From Paramacrobiotus richtersi (taxonomy: Eukaryota > Tardigrada > Eutardigrada > Parachela > Macrobiotidae), in NCBI GenBank assembly GCA_034698045.1, contig JAQGAU010000378.1:1-29573 (forward strand): DNA of 29,573 nucleotides. Reading direction: 5' to 3'. The first letter of the stretch is position 1. Each line of letters starts with the position of its first letter. Under the pieces are notes generated by a model. It was given only the letters and a program-made list of their open reading frames with translations. It was not told the DNA's origin and did not search any database. Made by a program: the position numbers and the translations under genes. Shown one piece after another: positions 11,601 through 21,983 of the stretch.

Positions 11601-14600
11601 ATTCTTCTTTTACGACAGTCTTCCACTGGGCATGGCGTTGCATTAGCTCGGACATGTTGTAGAAGTTGTTGGCAATATCCTGATACACATGCATTCAGCA
11701 AACGTTTGACATGTACAGCAAGTCAGCTTTCTTACTTTGTCCATATGACTGCGATACGTTTCCTTTGCTGACTGCACTGTGAGTATGCCAATCATCAGCA
11801 AACGTTCCTGAAACCGTATGCGGGTGTTGTGATGTGTTGGGAAATTAGTACTCCGTGACTCGTGATAATCACGGACACCTTTCTTCGTATAAAAACACGA
11901 TTGTGTATTAATTTTTAATTCCGTTTAGCGTCAAATCTGAAGAATTACAAGGTTGTATTTAGGGGCATACCAGTATTGCAGCTCGCTGCTCCTCTTGTTG
12001 TCTAGCAAACTCTTCATATGATGCTTGCGTACTATTGTTGAAAGCTGCAACTCCCTTATCCAGAATTTCCTGTTTGCGTAGAAGCAGACTGTTGTTGTGC
12101 AAAGAAGTTAGACCTTGTGCGTAATGGTGCCGGTGGATGTTCAGCAGGTCGGTTTCGGAAATTTCTCCCAAACCAGCCAGAAAGCCTTGCATATCTTTGC
12201 TGTAAGTTTCGATAATCTGATGTATTTTTTCGTTTGATAACAGGTCCAGCTGAAGCTATAAAACAAGACAAACGTTCTGAAAAAAATTTGTTGTGTACGA
12301 ATCGAAATCCCGCTTGCTTTAGCGGGCACCTCGATGGTACCAGTATGTTAACGAGCAAGGCATCCATGCAACATTTAGCCATCTTCTCCAATCTGCTAAC
12401 AAAATATCAGGGTTTACTAGTACCGAGTAGAAGTCGCCCACCGACTGCAGCATGCCATTTCCAAACATGTTGGCAAACAGCTAAAAGACGAATCATTAAA
12501 AAGGATCAACAACAAGTAAACAACAAATAAAATAAAACTCATAAAGGTAAGGTTGTTAACTTGTTTCGTACCTGAACATGCTGTACAAACTCGGGTCCGT
12601 TAACGGGTTTTCCAAAGATTCTTTTCGGTTTGAGGTGGGATGCTGTAAGCAAGTCGTGTAAGAACGACTCACACTGTTGTCCAAACTCTGGTTTCAATCC
12701 TGAAAATTGTCGTATGTCGTACAATCGAACAACAATGAGTTTAAGCAACATAATTATAAGAAAGGAAAATGCTAACCAATGCCCAGTACCATTAGCTTAA
12801 TTGTAGCCTTGTAGGGCCTTATACCATATGATGGATAAAACCCGAAACTGACAGCTTGTGAGTTGGTTTTATGTACGTAAATACCCGTGCAACGTACGGG
12901 ATGGGATGATTTTTAGCCTTTTGGGATTGTCAGCTATTTTTGGCATCAGGAAGCAAGATACGTTTTCATACGCGACTTGCAGTTCTTTGGCTATGACGGC
13001 TGATTCCTCACGATTTGTTGCAAAATATCCCTGTATATCAGCATCGTTATGGGTCAATAATAGCTATAGACCGACCGATATCGGTCCGGAAAGTCTTTGC
13101 ATTGCAAAGTACAACTTCTTTTCGTAAATTCAGACTTATGCAGCCGTTGCAGAATTTCTCTAATCTATGATACCAATAATCATTATGGACTACTACACTG
13201 AGATCGTACTGTATTCAGCTATGATTCTCACTTCGAAATACGAGCTCCCGCTGGCCCACCCGAAGTCCTGCTGCAGCTCCTCCTGATCCAGTTCCTCGTC
13301 TCCCGATTCCCGCTGTTCAAGCTCCCAGTCGCGCACCAAGAACACTAACTGCTGTAGAACCTTTCCTTCGTCTGACATATAAAACAAGCAAAGCGATCGA
13401 TATCCCGCTGTTGTACAATATTTAAACGGCTTGCAACTGGTCGCTGATTTCGACACAGATTGCGCATTAAACTGGAAGACACGCCCCGATTGCGTATCTT
13501 GCACTTACCGACGTTTTCCCTTGCGATAGCATTTGTGATTTGAAGGGTTAGAGTTCCCACCAGATCGGTGAACGATCTATCTAACACACTCATGGTGTTC
13601 ACGATCTGTGAAATTATGATGACCTTGAAGTACAATACACAACCACAGGTATGTTCGATATGCGATGGCATGTTGTCCAGGATTATAGTTATACACAATA
13701 ATTCAAATATTAATTATATAATAATAATCATAATATAAATATTAGTCTAACTATTAATTTATGTGGCTCGCTGTGGTAAAGATGATTGTAGCTGTAACCC
13801 TTTTTATCAACGAGACGTTTTTCAGCTCCCTTTAGTTGCCTTATATTTGTAGGTCGCGCATGCCCAAACGTACCAGAGTGGATGAGAGCAGGTTGGTCAA
13901 GTAGAAAAGTTGTGATTCGGCGGCTTGACTATTGACATTGTCCATCATGCCCTGCGTGTCAATGAGGAAAACGGCCGTTTCTTGGCCTTTGTCATCCGGA
14001 AGTAGGATCGGCTGATGCGTTATCCAAATGCCCTTGGTGAAGCCCTTCACAGATGATGCTGTGCCAAATGTTTTATTGCAGGTTGGAATATCTGGGCGCT
14101 CGTACAACCAGCTGTCCATTGACATCGTCTGATTCGCGGCATTTTTTGGCTGAACAAAAGGTCAAACGTGTTTTGTTCAATACAGCGAACGTGTTCAATA
14201 CGTTCACAACATAAATAATGCTGAAAAAAAGTTGCTGAATTTCTCGAATAAAGTTGAATAATTTTACGACTGTGTTTAAAGACTTCTTATAATACAGTTC
14301 TGTCGCAGTTAACGAGTTTAATGATGCGCAAATAAGTGGCATAAGTGGCACAAGTCTACTGATTTAGAAATTAGAGGATAAAAATTGTACTTAAAGCATT
14401 ACTGTATCAAGTACGAAAATGTAGTACGAACCAAGCACATAAGGTAACGATGGATGATATTCAGCAGAGTCGACTTGCCGCTGCGGTATCGGCCGACAAT
14501 TCCGACCACAGCAACCGTCCGGTTGCCAACTGCGGGAGACTGCAACATGCTTGCAAACCGATCCAGATTCTGCAGTAAGAATGTGCCGTTTGGCGAAACG

Positions 14601-14898
14601 CCCACAATCTGCAGGCATGACAAAACAATCGTTATTGTATTTTGCAATACAGCTGCAACAGGTGTAATCGTTGTTTGTCGTACATCCCTGATACGTATTT
14701 CAGAAATGATTCACCGAAGAGAAACGTTACTATATGTTAGTTGTACTTTCTGCACACCTGATAAATCTTATCTTCAACGTTGGATTCATCATGGCACCAG
14801 CAGGGACGGCCTTTGCTGAGAGCTCCAGGTAAATTCCACAGAACATACCCCCCAATGAGTGCAATTTTAATAATCAAGCTCTGTTTGAAATATAGCAT
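8657..14898 (-). CDS. Atlastin/GBP-like dynamin-family GTPase with signal peptide, repeated stalk and novel C-terminal module (gene E)
   Basis: Eighteen exons: 14758-14898, 14432-14608, 13874-14149, 13509-13623, 13232-13371, 12898-13063, 12572-12699, 12424-12480, 12341-12382, 11971-12255, 11736-11807, 11419-11679, 11101-11357, 10930-10993, 10597-10857, 10101-10506, 9667-10067, 8657-9532. They total 4125 nt, about 1374 aa. Residues 1-29 look like a signal peptide or signal anchor (core IALIGGYVLW). The GB1/RHD3-type GTPase domain has a P-loop GRYRSGKST (86-94), switch Thr144 (FTKGIW), DTQG (170-173, usual DTEG) and Arg-Asp at 250-251 (FLVRDW). NVSCFLMP near residue 320 matches atlastins. Helical middle-domain units follow at about 401-509, 510-620 and 706-814, then a helical or coiled-coil stretch to about 1083. 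Residues about 1150-1374 match secreted protein F, including four cysteines. Family members hydrolyse GTP and dimerise to tether or fuse membranes or to oligomerise on them; a secretory location is unusual. Exon 9 (14 codons) and the exon 13/14 junction are the least certain. Confidence 0.82.
10597..12255 (-). repeat. Tandemly duplicated stalk exons inside the GTPase gene
   Basis: Exons 12 (11419-11679) and 15 (10597-10857) are both exactly 261 bp, both phase 0 at each end, and encode clearly similar helices: DIANNFYNMSELMQRHAQW versus EIAKNFYTLAELEKRHNHW. The small exons before them (11 and 14) also match in length class and in helix pattern. The exons after them (13 and 16) both begin Ser-Leu-Ser and keep LLQ...RSK. 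The repeated unit is therefore a block of three exons. The unit in exons 9-10 (11971-12382) is the canonical atlastin-type middle domain and shares the pattern more weakly. Confidence 0.8.
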
Positions 14899-16219
14899 TT
14901 TTGTCTAGGCAACCATGCAAATTAGTAAATTCAGTAGTGCTGGTATACTGTGCAGCTGGTATATGTACTATGTATTTGCTTAATTGCGAATATGGGTCCG
15001 TTTAAGAGCGAATCACGAGCGGCGATAACATCAGCATGAATCCCGCAGTGCCAACCTGCTGACGTACGATCTCATGCTTGTTGCTGTTTTCCAATGGGTG
15101 GAAACTGACCTTTGCCCTTTCTGTCGTAACTGAAGGCCAGTTAGGTTGTTTGTTGTTTTCGGTATAGTTCGGGCTTTGCTGTCATCAAAACAAGCAGATC
15201 ACTCGAGAAGCATGAATACGTACGTTACTGGATGGCTGACGCTGTGAATGAATTATTTTTAAAAGTTAAGAATAATCAAATATTGAATCATTAAATGCTG
15301 CAAATGAATATACCTCACTGTCATTATTTTTGCAGCCCTGCAAAGGGCAGATAGTTAAATTTAGAAGGACCGTTCAGGACTTTCCAGCAACGTTACGTTG
15401 TAATTACCATTCTCAAAGAACAAATTCTACAAGTTGGTATCAAAATGGCTTTACTTTTCCGCATATTGTAATTTTAGTTCACATTGACAATCTGGAAGGT
15501 GTATTTTTATTTCATGCTGTCGTTTTGGCGCCCGTAGAAACTGATTAGCATCGCAAGTGTACTTAAGTACATAAGCAGGAGGGGCTTTGACGACATTTCC
15601 GGCTCGAAATTCTTGGCAAAGATCGGACAAATGATTGCAGGAGTACTTGTACGCCAGTGACCTAAGGGCAATTAACTACTAGCAGGAGAAGATTTGTAGC
15701 GCTACCAGTATTTCTAGTTGGTAGAATTTCACCGCCTCGATTAATAAGACAATGCCCTTGTCCTTTAGTTGTTTTGCATGAATATATGCATAAGCAGTTT
15801 ATTTCAAGTGTAATTCGCGTTTAATTTGTGTGTAGGACCCGACAACCTGGCATTTTTACTAAGTATGTTATTCTGCACATGAATTACACGCTGGAAGTAT
15901 CCATCCCTCTTAAAGGGAACGTACTTGATCGAAAACTAATTTGGAAACAACATTCTTGAACCCAACAAGCCCACTGTCTTGTTTCACATCGCGAAAATCG
16001 TTTTGCTGTCTTGGTCCGGCCGTTGATTCCGTATTGTTTAATGCTTAGAAGTACTGCTTGTTAACGCAGATACGCATATACGTATGTGTTATAGAAATAC
16101 GCCAAATTCGTGTAGTGTTAGCAGATACAAGAAACACCTTCGGCTGCCGCCTCAGGGTTTCTTGGATCGTAATTGTTCCTAGACTAAAATTATTCTGATC
16201 TTCCGCTTCACAATTCAGT
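14899..16219. other. Intergenic region upstream of the GTPase gene
   Basis: This should contain the promoter of the GTPase gene. ACATATACC and AGTATACC strings on the minus strand at about 14940-14970 are weak TATA-like candidates. One plus-strand open frame (15330-15548) has a loosely Ig-like Cys...Trp spacing but nothing else to support it. Confidence 0.4.
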
Positions 16220-16393
16220 GTACGAGGACATCGACATGCTGTGCGCCGCCTACGTCACACATACCTGCAATGCGCCACCCAGCCATGTGACTCACAGCGC
16301 ATTCTGTAGCTTGCTGTCTGCGCAACGTAATCGGGTGGCGCATTTCAGGTATGTGTGCCGTAGGCGGCGCACAGCATGTCGATGTCCTCGTAC
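16220..16393. repeat. Foldback element with 61-bp inverted arms
   Basis: The arm at 16220-16280 is the reverse complement of 16333-16393 with only two mismatches over 61 bp; the loop is 52 bp. The arms begin GTACGAGGACATCGACATG and their inner ends read GCGCCACCC. No obvious target-site duplication flanks them. This could be a small non-autonomous DNA transposon (MITE/foldback) or the source of a long hairpin RNA. The near identity of the arms suggests recent origin or selection on pairing. It has no coding capacity. Confidence 0.9.
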
Positions 16394-18876
16394 CGGTAAT
16401 GGAGGCTATGATCTCTTTCCATTTATTATTAGTAGCGTTCAGAACAGTGTAGTCGAAAACTCAAAGGCCTCAAAAATTTAGTCATAACATGGCTTGTAGG
16501 GATCTGTTGATTGATTCGTTTGGAGCGGATTTTGGGTATCATGGGCGAGCATGTATTCTCCATTTACAAAACTGTGCTTTTATAGGGTTTTGTTACCGGC
16601 TCATACGCAATTAAGGCTTGGCTACGCGGATGACATTCCCAGCTGGATTTTCCGTGCAATGGGCGGTTGTGCGCTTGTGTAAATCGAGCATTATTTACAC
16701 GGGTTTTGAAGCTCCCGTTAGACAACACAAACTCTCGTTCACTCTGTTTTGAGGGTACACGGCTCGCTCTAGCCGTTTTCACCTTCCTATGGAGTTCGCT
16801 GCAGCGTAACGGAACCGTAAAACATTTTCTGCAAAAGCTGGCTTCGCTTCTGTTGACTTAATCGCTTTGTAAGTTAATAACCTATAGGGCATACAGTATG
16901 CATCTGTATGGCATTTTAGTTTTGCTTCGTAGTCTAATATGGATTTTTCACGAAGATTTCTTGAAACACTTTCGGCTTCCGCATGACGTTTCGGCTTCCG
17001 CATCACGTTTCGGCTTCGTAGTCATGTGTAAACCGAGTTAACGATTCTAATTTTCTGTTTGGGAATTCTCAGTAACATTAGTTGTGTTCAGCAAATCGCA
17101 GTAAGAAAAACCGCAGATGGCAAATTCATAACAGGAAACATTCGTACAACGTACCGGTGTGTTACCGTGTACAGGGATTTGTTTGAGCGACTCACTTTCT
17201 TTACACAGAACGTATGTAGAGCAGTTATTTTGTACTTTGTTTGTTTTGCGCTCCTGTAAGCAAATCCCGGTCAAACTAGCTGTGTAAGCTGGGCCCGGTA
17301 ACACATCCGGATGAAATTTTCAAGAATGTACCATAAGGGTGTATAATCCTTTGGCGTAAAGCTGTTCGTGCAATTCTGTAATTACGCCAAACTTCCTGGT
17401 GAACTAAATTGTTCTTTTGATCATTGAGCGTGCTGAACCGATGGGCGGACGTGCACTTTACTGCTTTGTCGTGCAATACCGCCGTTACCGTTACCGTGAC
17501 AGCCAGACAGATGAAAACCTGTTTTTATCGAGCGTATGAAATCTTCGCTTCGCTTTGATCGACCATAGCATCTGCATTGAAATCATCCTGGAGACGGTTC
17601 GCGAACTTGCATTATCGGGAGGTGTCGTTCGGCACTGGCTCCTCTGGGACATCCTCGTTGTTTTGCAAGCAAAGTAAGGTCGTTTCGATGTTGCAGAAAT
17701 GTAAGATCTGGTCAGGTCTTACATAAGGCAAAAAGGTCGAAACTTTACTCTTCCACCTAATTTCAACTAGTTCGACTGTACGTTAGAATGCAGCGCTTTG
17801 AAAACGACCAGAAACAGGCGACCGCGTTAGAAAGAAGAATCTTCAGCGATGTTTGGCATTTTGCCGGGTTTATGCAGTTTAGTTCTCAGTTATTGTTGCA
17901 TTCCATGGAGTGCATCGCTTTTTAGCAGTCACCTGTTCGCTCCTTATTTTTCAGAATATGACTCTCAGTGCCCGGAGTGGTGCATATATTAAATGTAGTG
18001 CGTACAGAAGCCATAAAGGAAAGGAATATCGTTTGTTTGATAGTGACTTATTACAAATTTTCAAACATGAGTACGTGTACACTACACTTAAATCTGAAAC
18101 GTACCTTGAGGCACCAGTTCTTTGCACCTCGTTCGGATTCGCTTCGCGGCCAGTTATGAGCTAATGTTTGGTTTGCGCTTCCCTGAAAACTGTTCGGAAA
18201 AAAGCTGAAAGGACGCCAAACTTAACCGCGGATGTTGGGAGAACTGCTGGTTTGGAACGGGTTTTCTTAATTAAACTGGTTATAACTTTCATTTAGCTCG
18301 TGACCTCGTCAATAGTTATTTTGTTTTGCTTCCTGTAAGGAGCGCTTTCTGTGCCGGATAAGTATGCCGCGTTTGCTTTTCACCAGATCTGTGTACCGTA
18401 TGACTAAATTTTAAGACACAGGATTCAAGAATGTGTTAACGTGTATTAACAATTGTGCAAATCGGATCATAGCAACGGCTGTTAACATTTGTACCGATTT
18501 AATTAGTAAATGATCTGTCGGTGCTACGTATAGTACGGTATAACTGATGCATAAAAATGTTCTGTTTGATTGTTTTGAGCTGCCCGTCGAAATCCTGCGG
18601 AATCAAACATCATGTGCAACCGTTTTGGCCAATGCTCTATCTGATGCAAAAAATTGTTTGAGCGGAGCTTATTTGGTTCGGGAGATTTCGTGGTCACGGG
18701 ACGGAGTTCCGTAATAGGAACTAGTACTAGATATGGGAAAGCAGGAAGCGAATTGAACAACTAATTTAATATATCACACAATATAATAGTATAATTGCTT
18801 GATTGGCGCGGAGTAACCATTCGCATAGGAGAAAACCACAAGAATGTATGGTTTCGCTTAGCATAACAGGTCAGCG
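16394..18876. other. Gene-poor stretch between foldback and gene F
   Basis: No exon on either strand has both family resemblance and credible splice sites. A 19-bp tandem repeat lies near 16970-17026 and a small hairpin at 17700-17723. Scattered short open frames (17047-17304, 17910-18164) could be noise or decayed mobile-element sequence; I recognise neither. Confidence 0.45.
16970..17026. repeat. Three-copy 19-bp tandem repeat
   Basis: The unit TTTCGGCTTCCGCATGACG occurs at 16970, again at 16989 with one change, and a third diverged copy starts at 17008. It lies in intergenic DNA with no visible function. Confidence 0.8.
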
Positions 18877-19647
18877 TCAGTCGGCCTTCACCGCGGGAAA
18901 CACCACAATATCCGCTTCACCCCAGCGCAGAAGTACTCCGCAGATGAATGGCTTATTTTTAAACTGGCACTTGTATCCATCCACGAAATGACTGAAGAAA
19001 CGGTTATCCGCAAGACTTGACGCCACAGCCATGTTGCACTCTTTCTTCACCACCATGACGCCGCTCCAAGCCAATCGCACAGAAAACAGATACTGTTTCA
19101 GCTCGGCCTGCCAGAAAATTCCCGCGTCGCGAATTCCCCTGACCCATGTTCCAGTGGGAGTTTGGGCATCGTTATAATGGCTTTGGCTCGTGAATTCTTT
19201 CACCTTTCGTTTCACCTCAGCTATTTCCACTTCCGGGTTGGGAGTGGCCTGAATTTCACCGTCACTCTTCCACGCGACGACGGCGTTCCATCGAGGCGAT
19301 TGCAGTACTAGCAGTCCTGATTCCTTGCCATGTAGCGCGCTGGGTTTGGTTTCGATCATTTGGTGAAAAGGGGCACTGCATTCATGGTTATACAACGCTA
19401 CCATCCAGTTGACAGAAGTATACTTGGTTGACAAATGGTCGGTTAAATTCGATGCGGCCGATTCGGTGCTGTAATCTATCGCATTATACAGCAGTAACTG
19501 GGAGCGAATATCCGCTTCGAGTTGTGGAGACAGGTCGTCTGCTTTCCAATCGACGTTTGCAACAGCAGTGGCAGCAAGGAAGGACAGCGCTAACGTGAAA
19601 GTCATCAGAGTTACTGTGTTTACACCAATCATGCGAAGTTTCGCCAT
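18877..19647 (-). CDS. Secreted stand-alone copy of the GTPase C-terminal module (gene F)
   Basis: A single-exon gene of 256 aa. The N-terminus (Met, basic residues, then a hydrophobic core LMTFTLALSFLAATAVA) is a good signal peptide ending around residue 32. I chose the ATG at 19647 because the frame upstream has only a TTG. The rest (residues about 40-255) aligns end to end with the last 220 residues of the GTPase at 8657-14898, at roughly 45% identity by eye. Shared blocks include VNW-VALYN, WNAVVAWKS, TPNPE, GIR-AGIFW, RFF and RWGEA-I-VFPAV. Four cysteines are conserved between the two, consistent with two disulphides in a secreted fold. I do not recognise the domain. Both copies end at the same point and lack introns in this part, so one probably arose from the other by duplication of a single exon. 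A TATA box stands about 55 bp upstream of the ATG. Confidence 0.85.
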   Translation of the reverse strand: MAKLRMIGVNTVTLMTFTLALSFLAATAVANVDWKADDLSPQLEADIRSQLLLYNAIDYSTESAASNLTDHLSTKYTSVNWMVALYNHECSAPFHQMIETKPSALHGKESGLLVLQSPRWNAVVAWKSDGEIQATPNPEVEIAEVKRKVKEFTSQSHYNDAQTPTGTWVRGIRDAGIFWQAELKQYLFSVRLAWSGVMVVKKECNMAVASSLADNRFFSHFVDGYKCQFKNKPFICGVLLRWGEADIVVFPAVKAD

Positions 19648-20885
19648 ATTTGCAAAATATTGCAGAATCAGCAATACGTTCGATTTTAGTTCCAAACCAA
19701 CTATATAATATGTCCTCCGGAAATGAACACTGGCCGATTTCTAAGACTGACAAACAACTGTCACATACCGATAAGGATCCAGCCGGCCCACTGATTATAA
19801 TAATGATGTAATTGGCAATGAAAATGAAAACATGTTTGCAGATTGGGCCTAACCTGACCTTTGGTCTCTCTTTGTTCGGCTGAATTTGGGACCAGCTTCC
19901 TGTTGATCGACTTTGGTATACAATCACGGACAACTATACAACGCTGCACCTCGAATGCCTTTCTGTCCAGCTTCTGAAAATTTTCATGAACCACACTGAA
20001 TAACTAGATAAACTAAGACATAGTATGTGTTTGTTGTCATCATACAGGGCAACATTATGGGCATGCATAACACCATTGTTTCGCTACACCACGTCGTTTC
20101 GTTTAATATATTAGATAAACAAAGTACCCTCAGTATGTTTTTATACTGATTTTAACTTTACAGGTGTCTGTGACAAATATTTTTGCTTTTGTGGTTACAT
20201 TCAAAAGACCGGGAGAATCCACGTACTGTATGTAGAAGTATACTGACTACCAGTTTTTCAAAGCCGAGTCATGCTGTCCGTTTTCTTGTCAGGCGATTCG
20301 GCTGCTATGCAAAATAACAGAATCGAGAGCTCATCTTCCGAAGAAGCCAAATCAAAAATTCATAAAAAACTTTAGACTGATGTTGTCTGCAGGCTGCGTC
20401 AACTTTTTAGCTCACCTTTGGCTGCATTCATTACATGCAACAGCAGCATTACAGATTACACTGGCGCCTGTAACATAAGGGGGTCACTACCAAGTTTTGA
20501 ATAAAGTCTTTTTAAGTACGAACCCTCGTATCGGAATGCACACTATAGGGATGTTTTTGTTTAATCAATCAAAAAAGATCCTTCCACTGATTTTCTATGT
20601 GTTAGAATGCTGAAGTATTGTGCATATAATATTATATGACTTTACCGATAAGAAAATGCATAATCATTTATTAGCATTATGGCTACGCGTTTCCGGCAAC
20701 TGTTTCGTCGTTTTTTCGCAGCGTTCACTTCACATTACTATAACAACGCGAGTGTACGCAAGATCAAATACAGATTTTTTTCCTATAGATCGCACAGTCA
20801 CAGATATGAAGGCAAGGAAGAGAGTATGGTCCTTGTATAAAATCTGGATTTGCGAGTACTTTGACTAAAAGGTCCTAAGATGATG
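19648..20885. other. Intergenic region between gene F and the HMG-box gene
   Basis: Apart from the TATA box of the secreted-protein gene, I see nothing assignable. Open frames on both strands are short and featureless. Confidence 0.5.
19702..19710 (-). promoter_or_regulatory. TATA box of the secreted-protein gene
   Basis: The minus strand reads TATTATATAG, about 55 bp before the ATG at 19647. This leaves room for a transcription start about 30 bp downstream and a 5' UTR of about 25 nt. The call rests on position and sequence only. Confidence 0.55.
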
Positions 20886-21560
20886 TTACACATCTGCATC
20901 GGCGCCTGGAGCTCTACCACGGTTTGTACCGTTCTTCGTCCTCTTGAGTGGTCTCCTGCTTGCAACCTTGCCTTTCCGCTTCTGTAAAGAGTACGCTAAA
21001 ACTCCACATCAGAATTTTACAGAAATGATTCGCGTATAAATACCTGTCTCTGTTTGATTTTAGCTGCCATCCGGACGAATTTTTCCTTAATAGCGGGATC
21101 CGTTATTGTCCATTGACTCTCCAGTTCTTGATCAATTTTTGTGGAACCGAAAGACGGATGATTGGCTTGCATCCGTGGACGCTCTTCCTCGCAGAACAGA
21201 GAAAATGCGGTTCTATACAGATAATTAATTCAACCGAAGCCGGGTTGCCCTTAGCGGATGTGTGGAGAAAGATCATTTTTCCACATTCAGTTCTATCAGC
21301 GGTTAACTTACGTTCCATCGCTTCTTGTTTGCGTTCGAACATTGGAGCTTGTCGTCGGGATATTCTGTTTTAAAACGTGCAGAATTTAGTTCGGGTGAGT
21401 TACAAGTGAAAATGATTGAGAAATTGACACGTACCTCAGGTGGTGCCGGGGCAGGAGCCGGTGGAGGAGCCGGTGGGGGTGTGTGTTCTCGAGGCGCTGG
21501 GTTTGGATTATACACCCGCACCGGCATGCGACAGGTTTTGCGGGCAGTTTGACAACGCAT
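20886..21560 (-). CDS. Small HMG-box protein with Pro-rich N-terminus and basic tail (gene G)
   Basis: Four exons: 21435-21560, 21312-21364, 21044-21212 and 20886-20981, with consistent phases (0, 2, 0), giving 147 aa. Residues 1-42 are basic and Cys-containing, then Pro/Ala-rich (PPPAPPPAPAPAPPE). Residues about 60-116 are an HMG box: TAFSLFCEEERPRMQ matches the start of helix 1, followed by HP-F, a Trp in helix 2 (ESQWTITDPAIKEKF) and a lysine-rich helix 3. The last exon is a short, strongly basic tail (KRKGK, RRPLKR), probably a nuclear localisation and DNA-contact region. HMG boxes bend DNA through the minor groove in chromatin. The small size, Cys/Arg-rich start and basic tail resemble sperm-chromatin HMG proteins of some animals, but that is only a resemblance. 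The box is slightly short at its N-terminus, lacking the usual Pro-Lys-Arg-Pro lead-in. An upstream non-coding or extra first exon cannot be excluded. Confidence 0.75.
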
Positions 21561-21983
21561 ATTTTTGAGATTATTCAATAGAAAATCAGGGGATTCTGGG
21601 CAAGACTATGTTTGGTTCGAATTGACTCGGTTTATCGGTGAATTTTTTCAAAGCGTTGATTATTTTTAATACCGGTTATTGTAATGAATGTCTTTGGAAT
21701 ATTGATGGAAGTGACCCTCTGAGTTAATAGCACTATGGCAACACAAGTGTCAAAGCCCCTAATGATACAAATACTCTGTATGCAGAGCTGTGTGGGCTAA
21801 TGTGCAATGCCATAACACCATCAGAATAATATAATTATGTGTGCTAATGTGTAGGCAGAGCGTATATAGCTGTAACAGTCGGTAGCAAAAATCTGGCAAG
21901 ACAAATTTCAATAATCATTGTATAGCAGAATAGCACGTCGTCCTTGGAAAAAGTAGGAGACAATAAGCAGATTATAAATGGAC

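Noticed and set aside
13064-13090. A 14-bp perfect palindrome (GACCGATATCGGTC)
   Set aside because: It lies in an intron next to exon 6 of the GTPase gene; a palindrome this short is plausible by chance and has no other supporting signal.
15330-15548. Plus-strand frame with Ig-like Cys-x12-Trp spacing after a good acceptor-like site
   Set aside because: The second Ig cysteine and the D-x-G-x-Y-x-C motif are absent, and no neighbouring exon could be found.
17910-18164. Plus-strand frame starting with a hydrophobic N-terminus
   Set aside because: The hydrophobic stretch overlaps an intron-like acceptor sequence, and nothing downstream looks like a protein family I know.
21601-21640. A GGTTCGAATT string resembling a tRNA B box
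   Set aside because: No T-stem, acceptor stem or A box can be formed around it.
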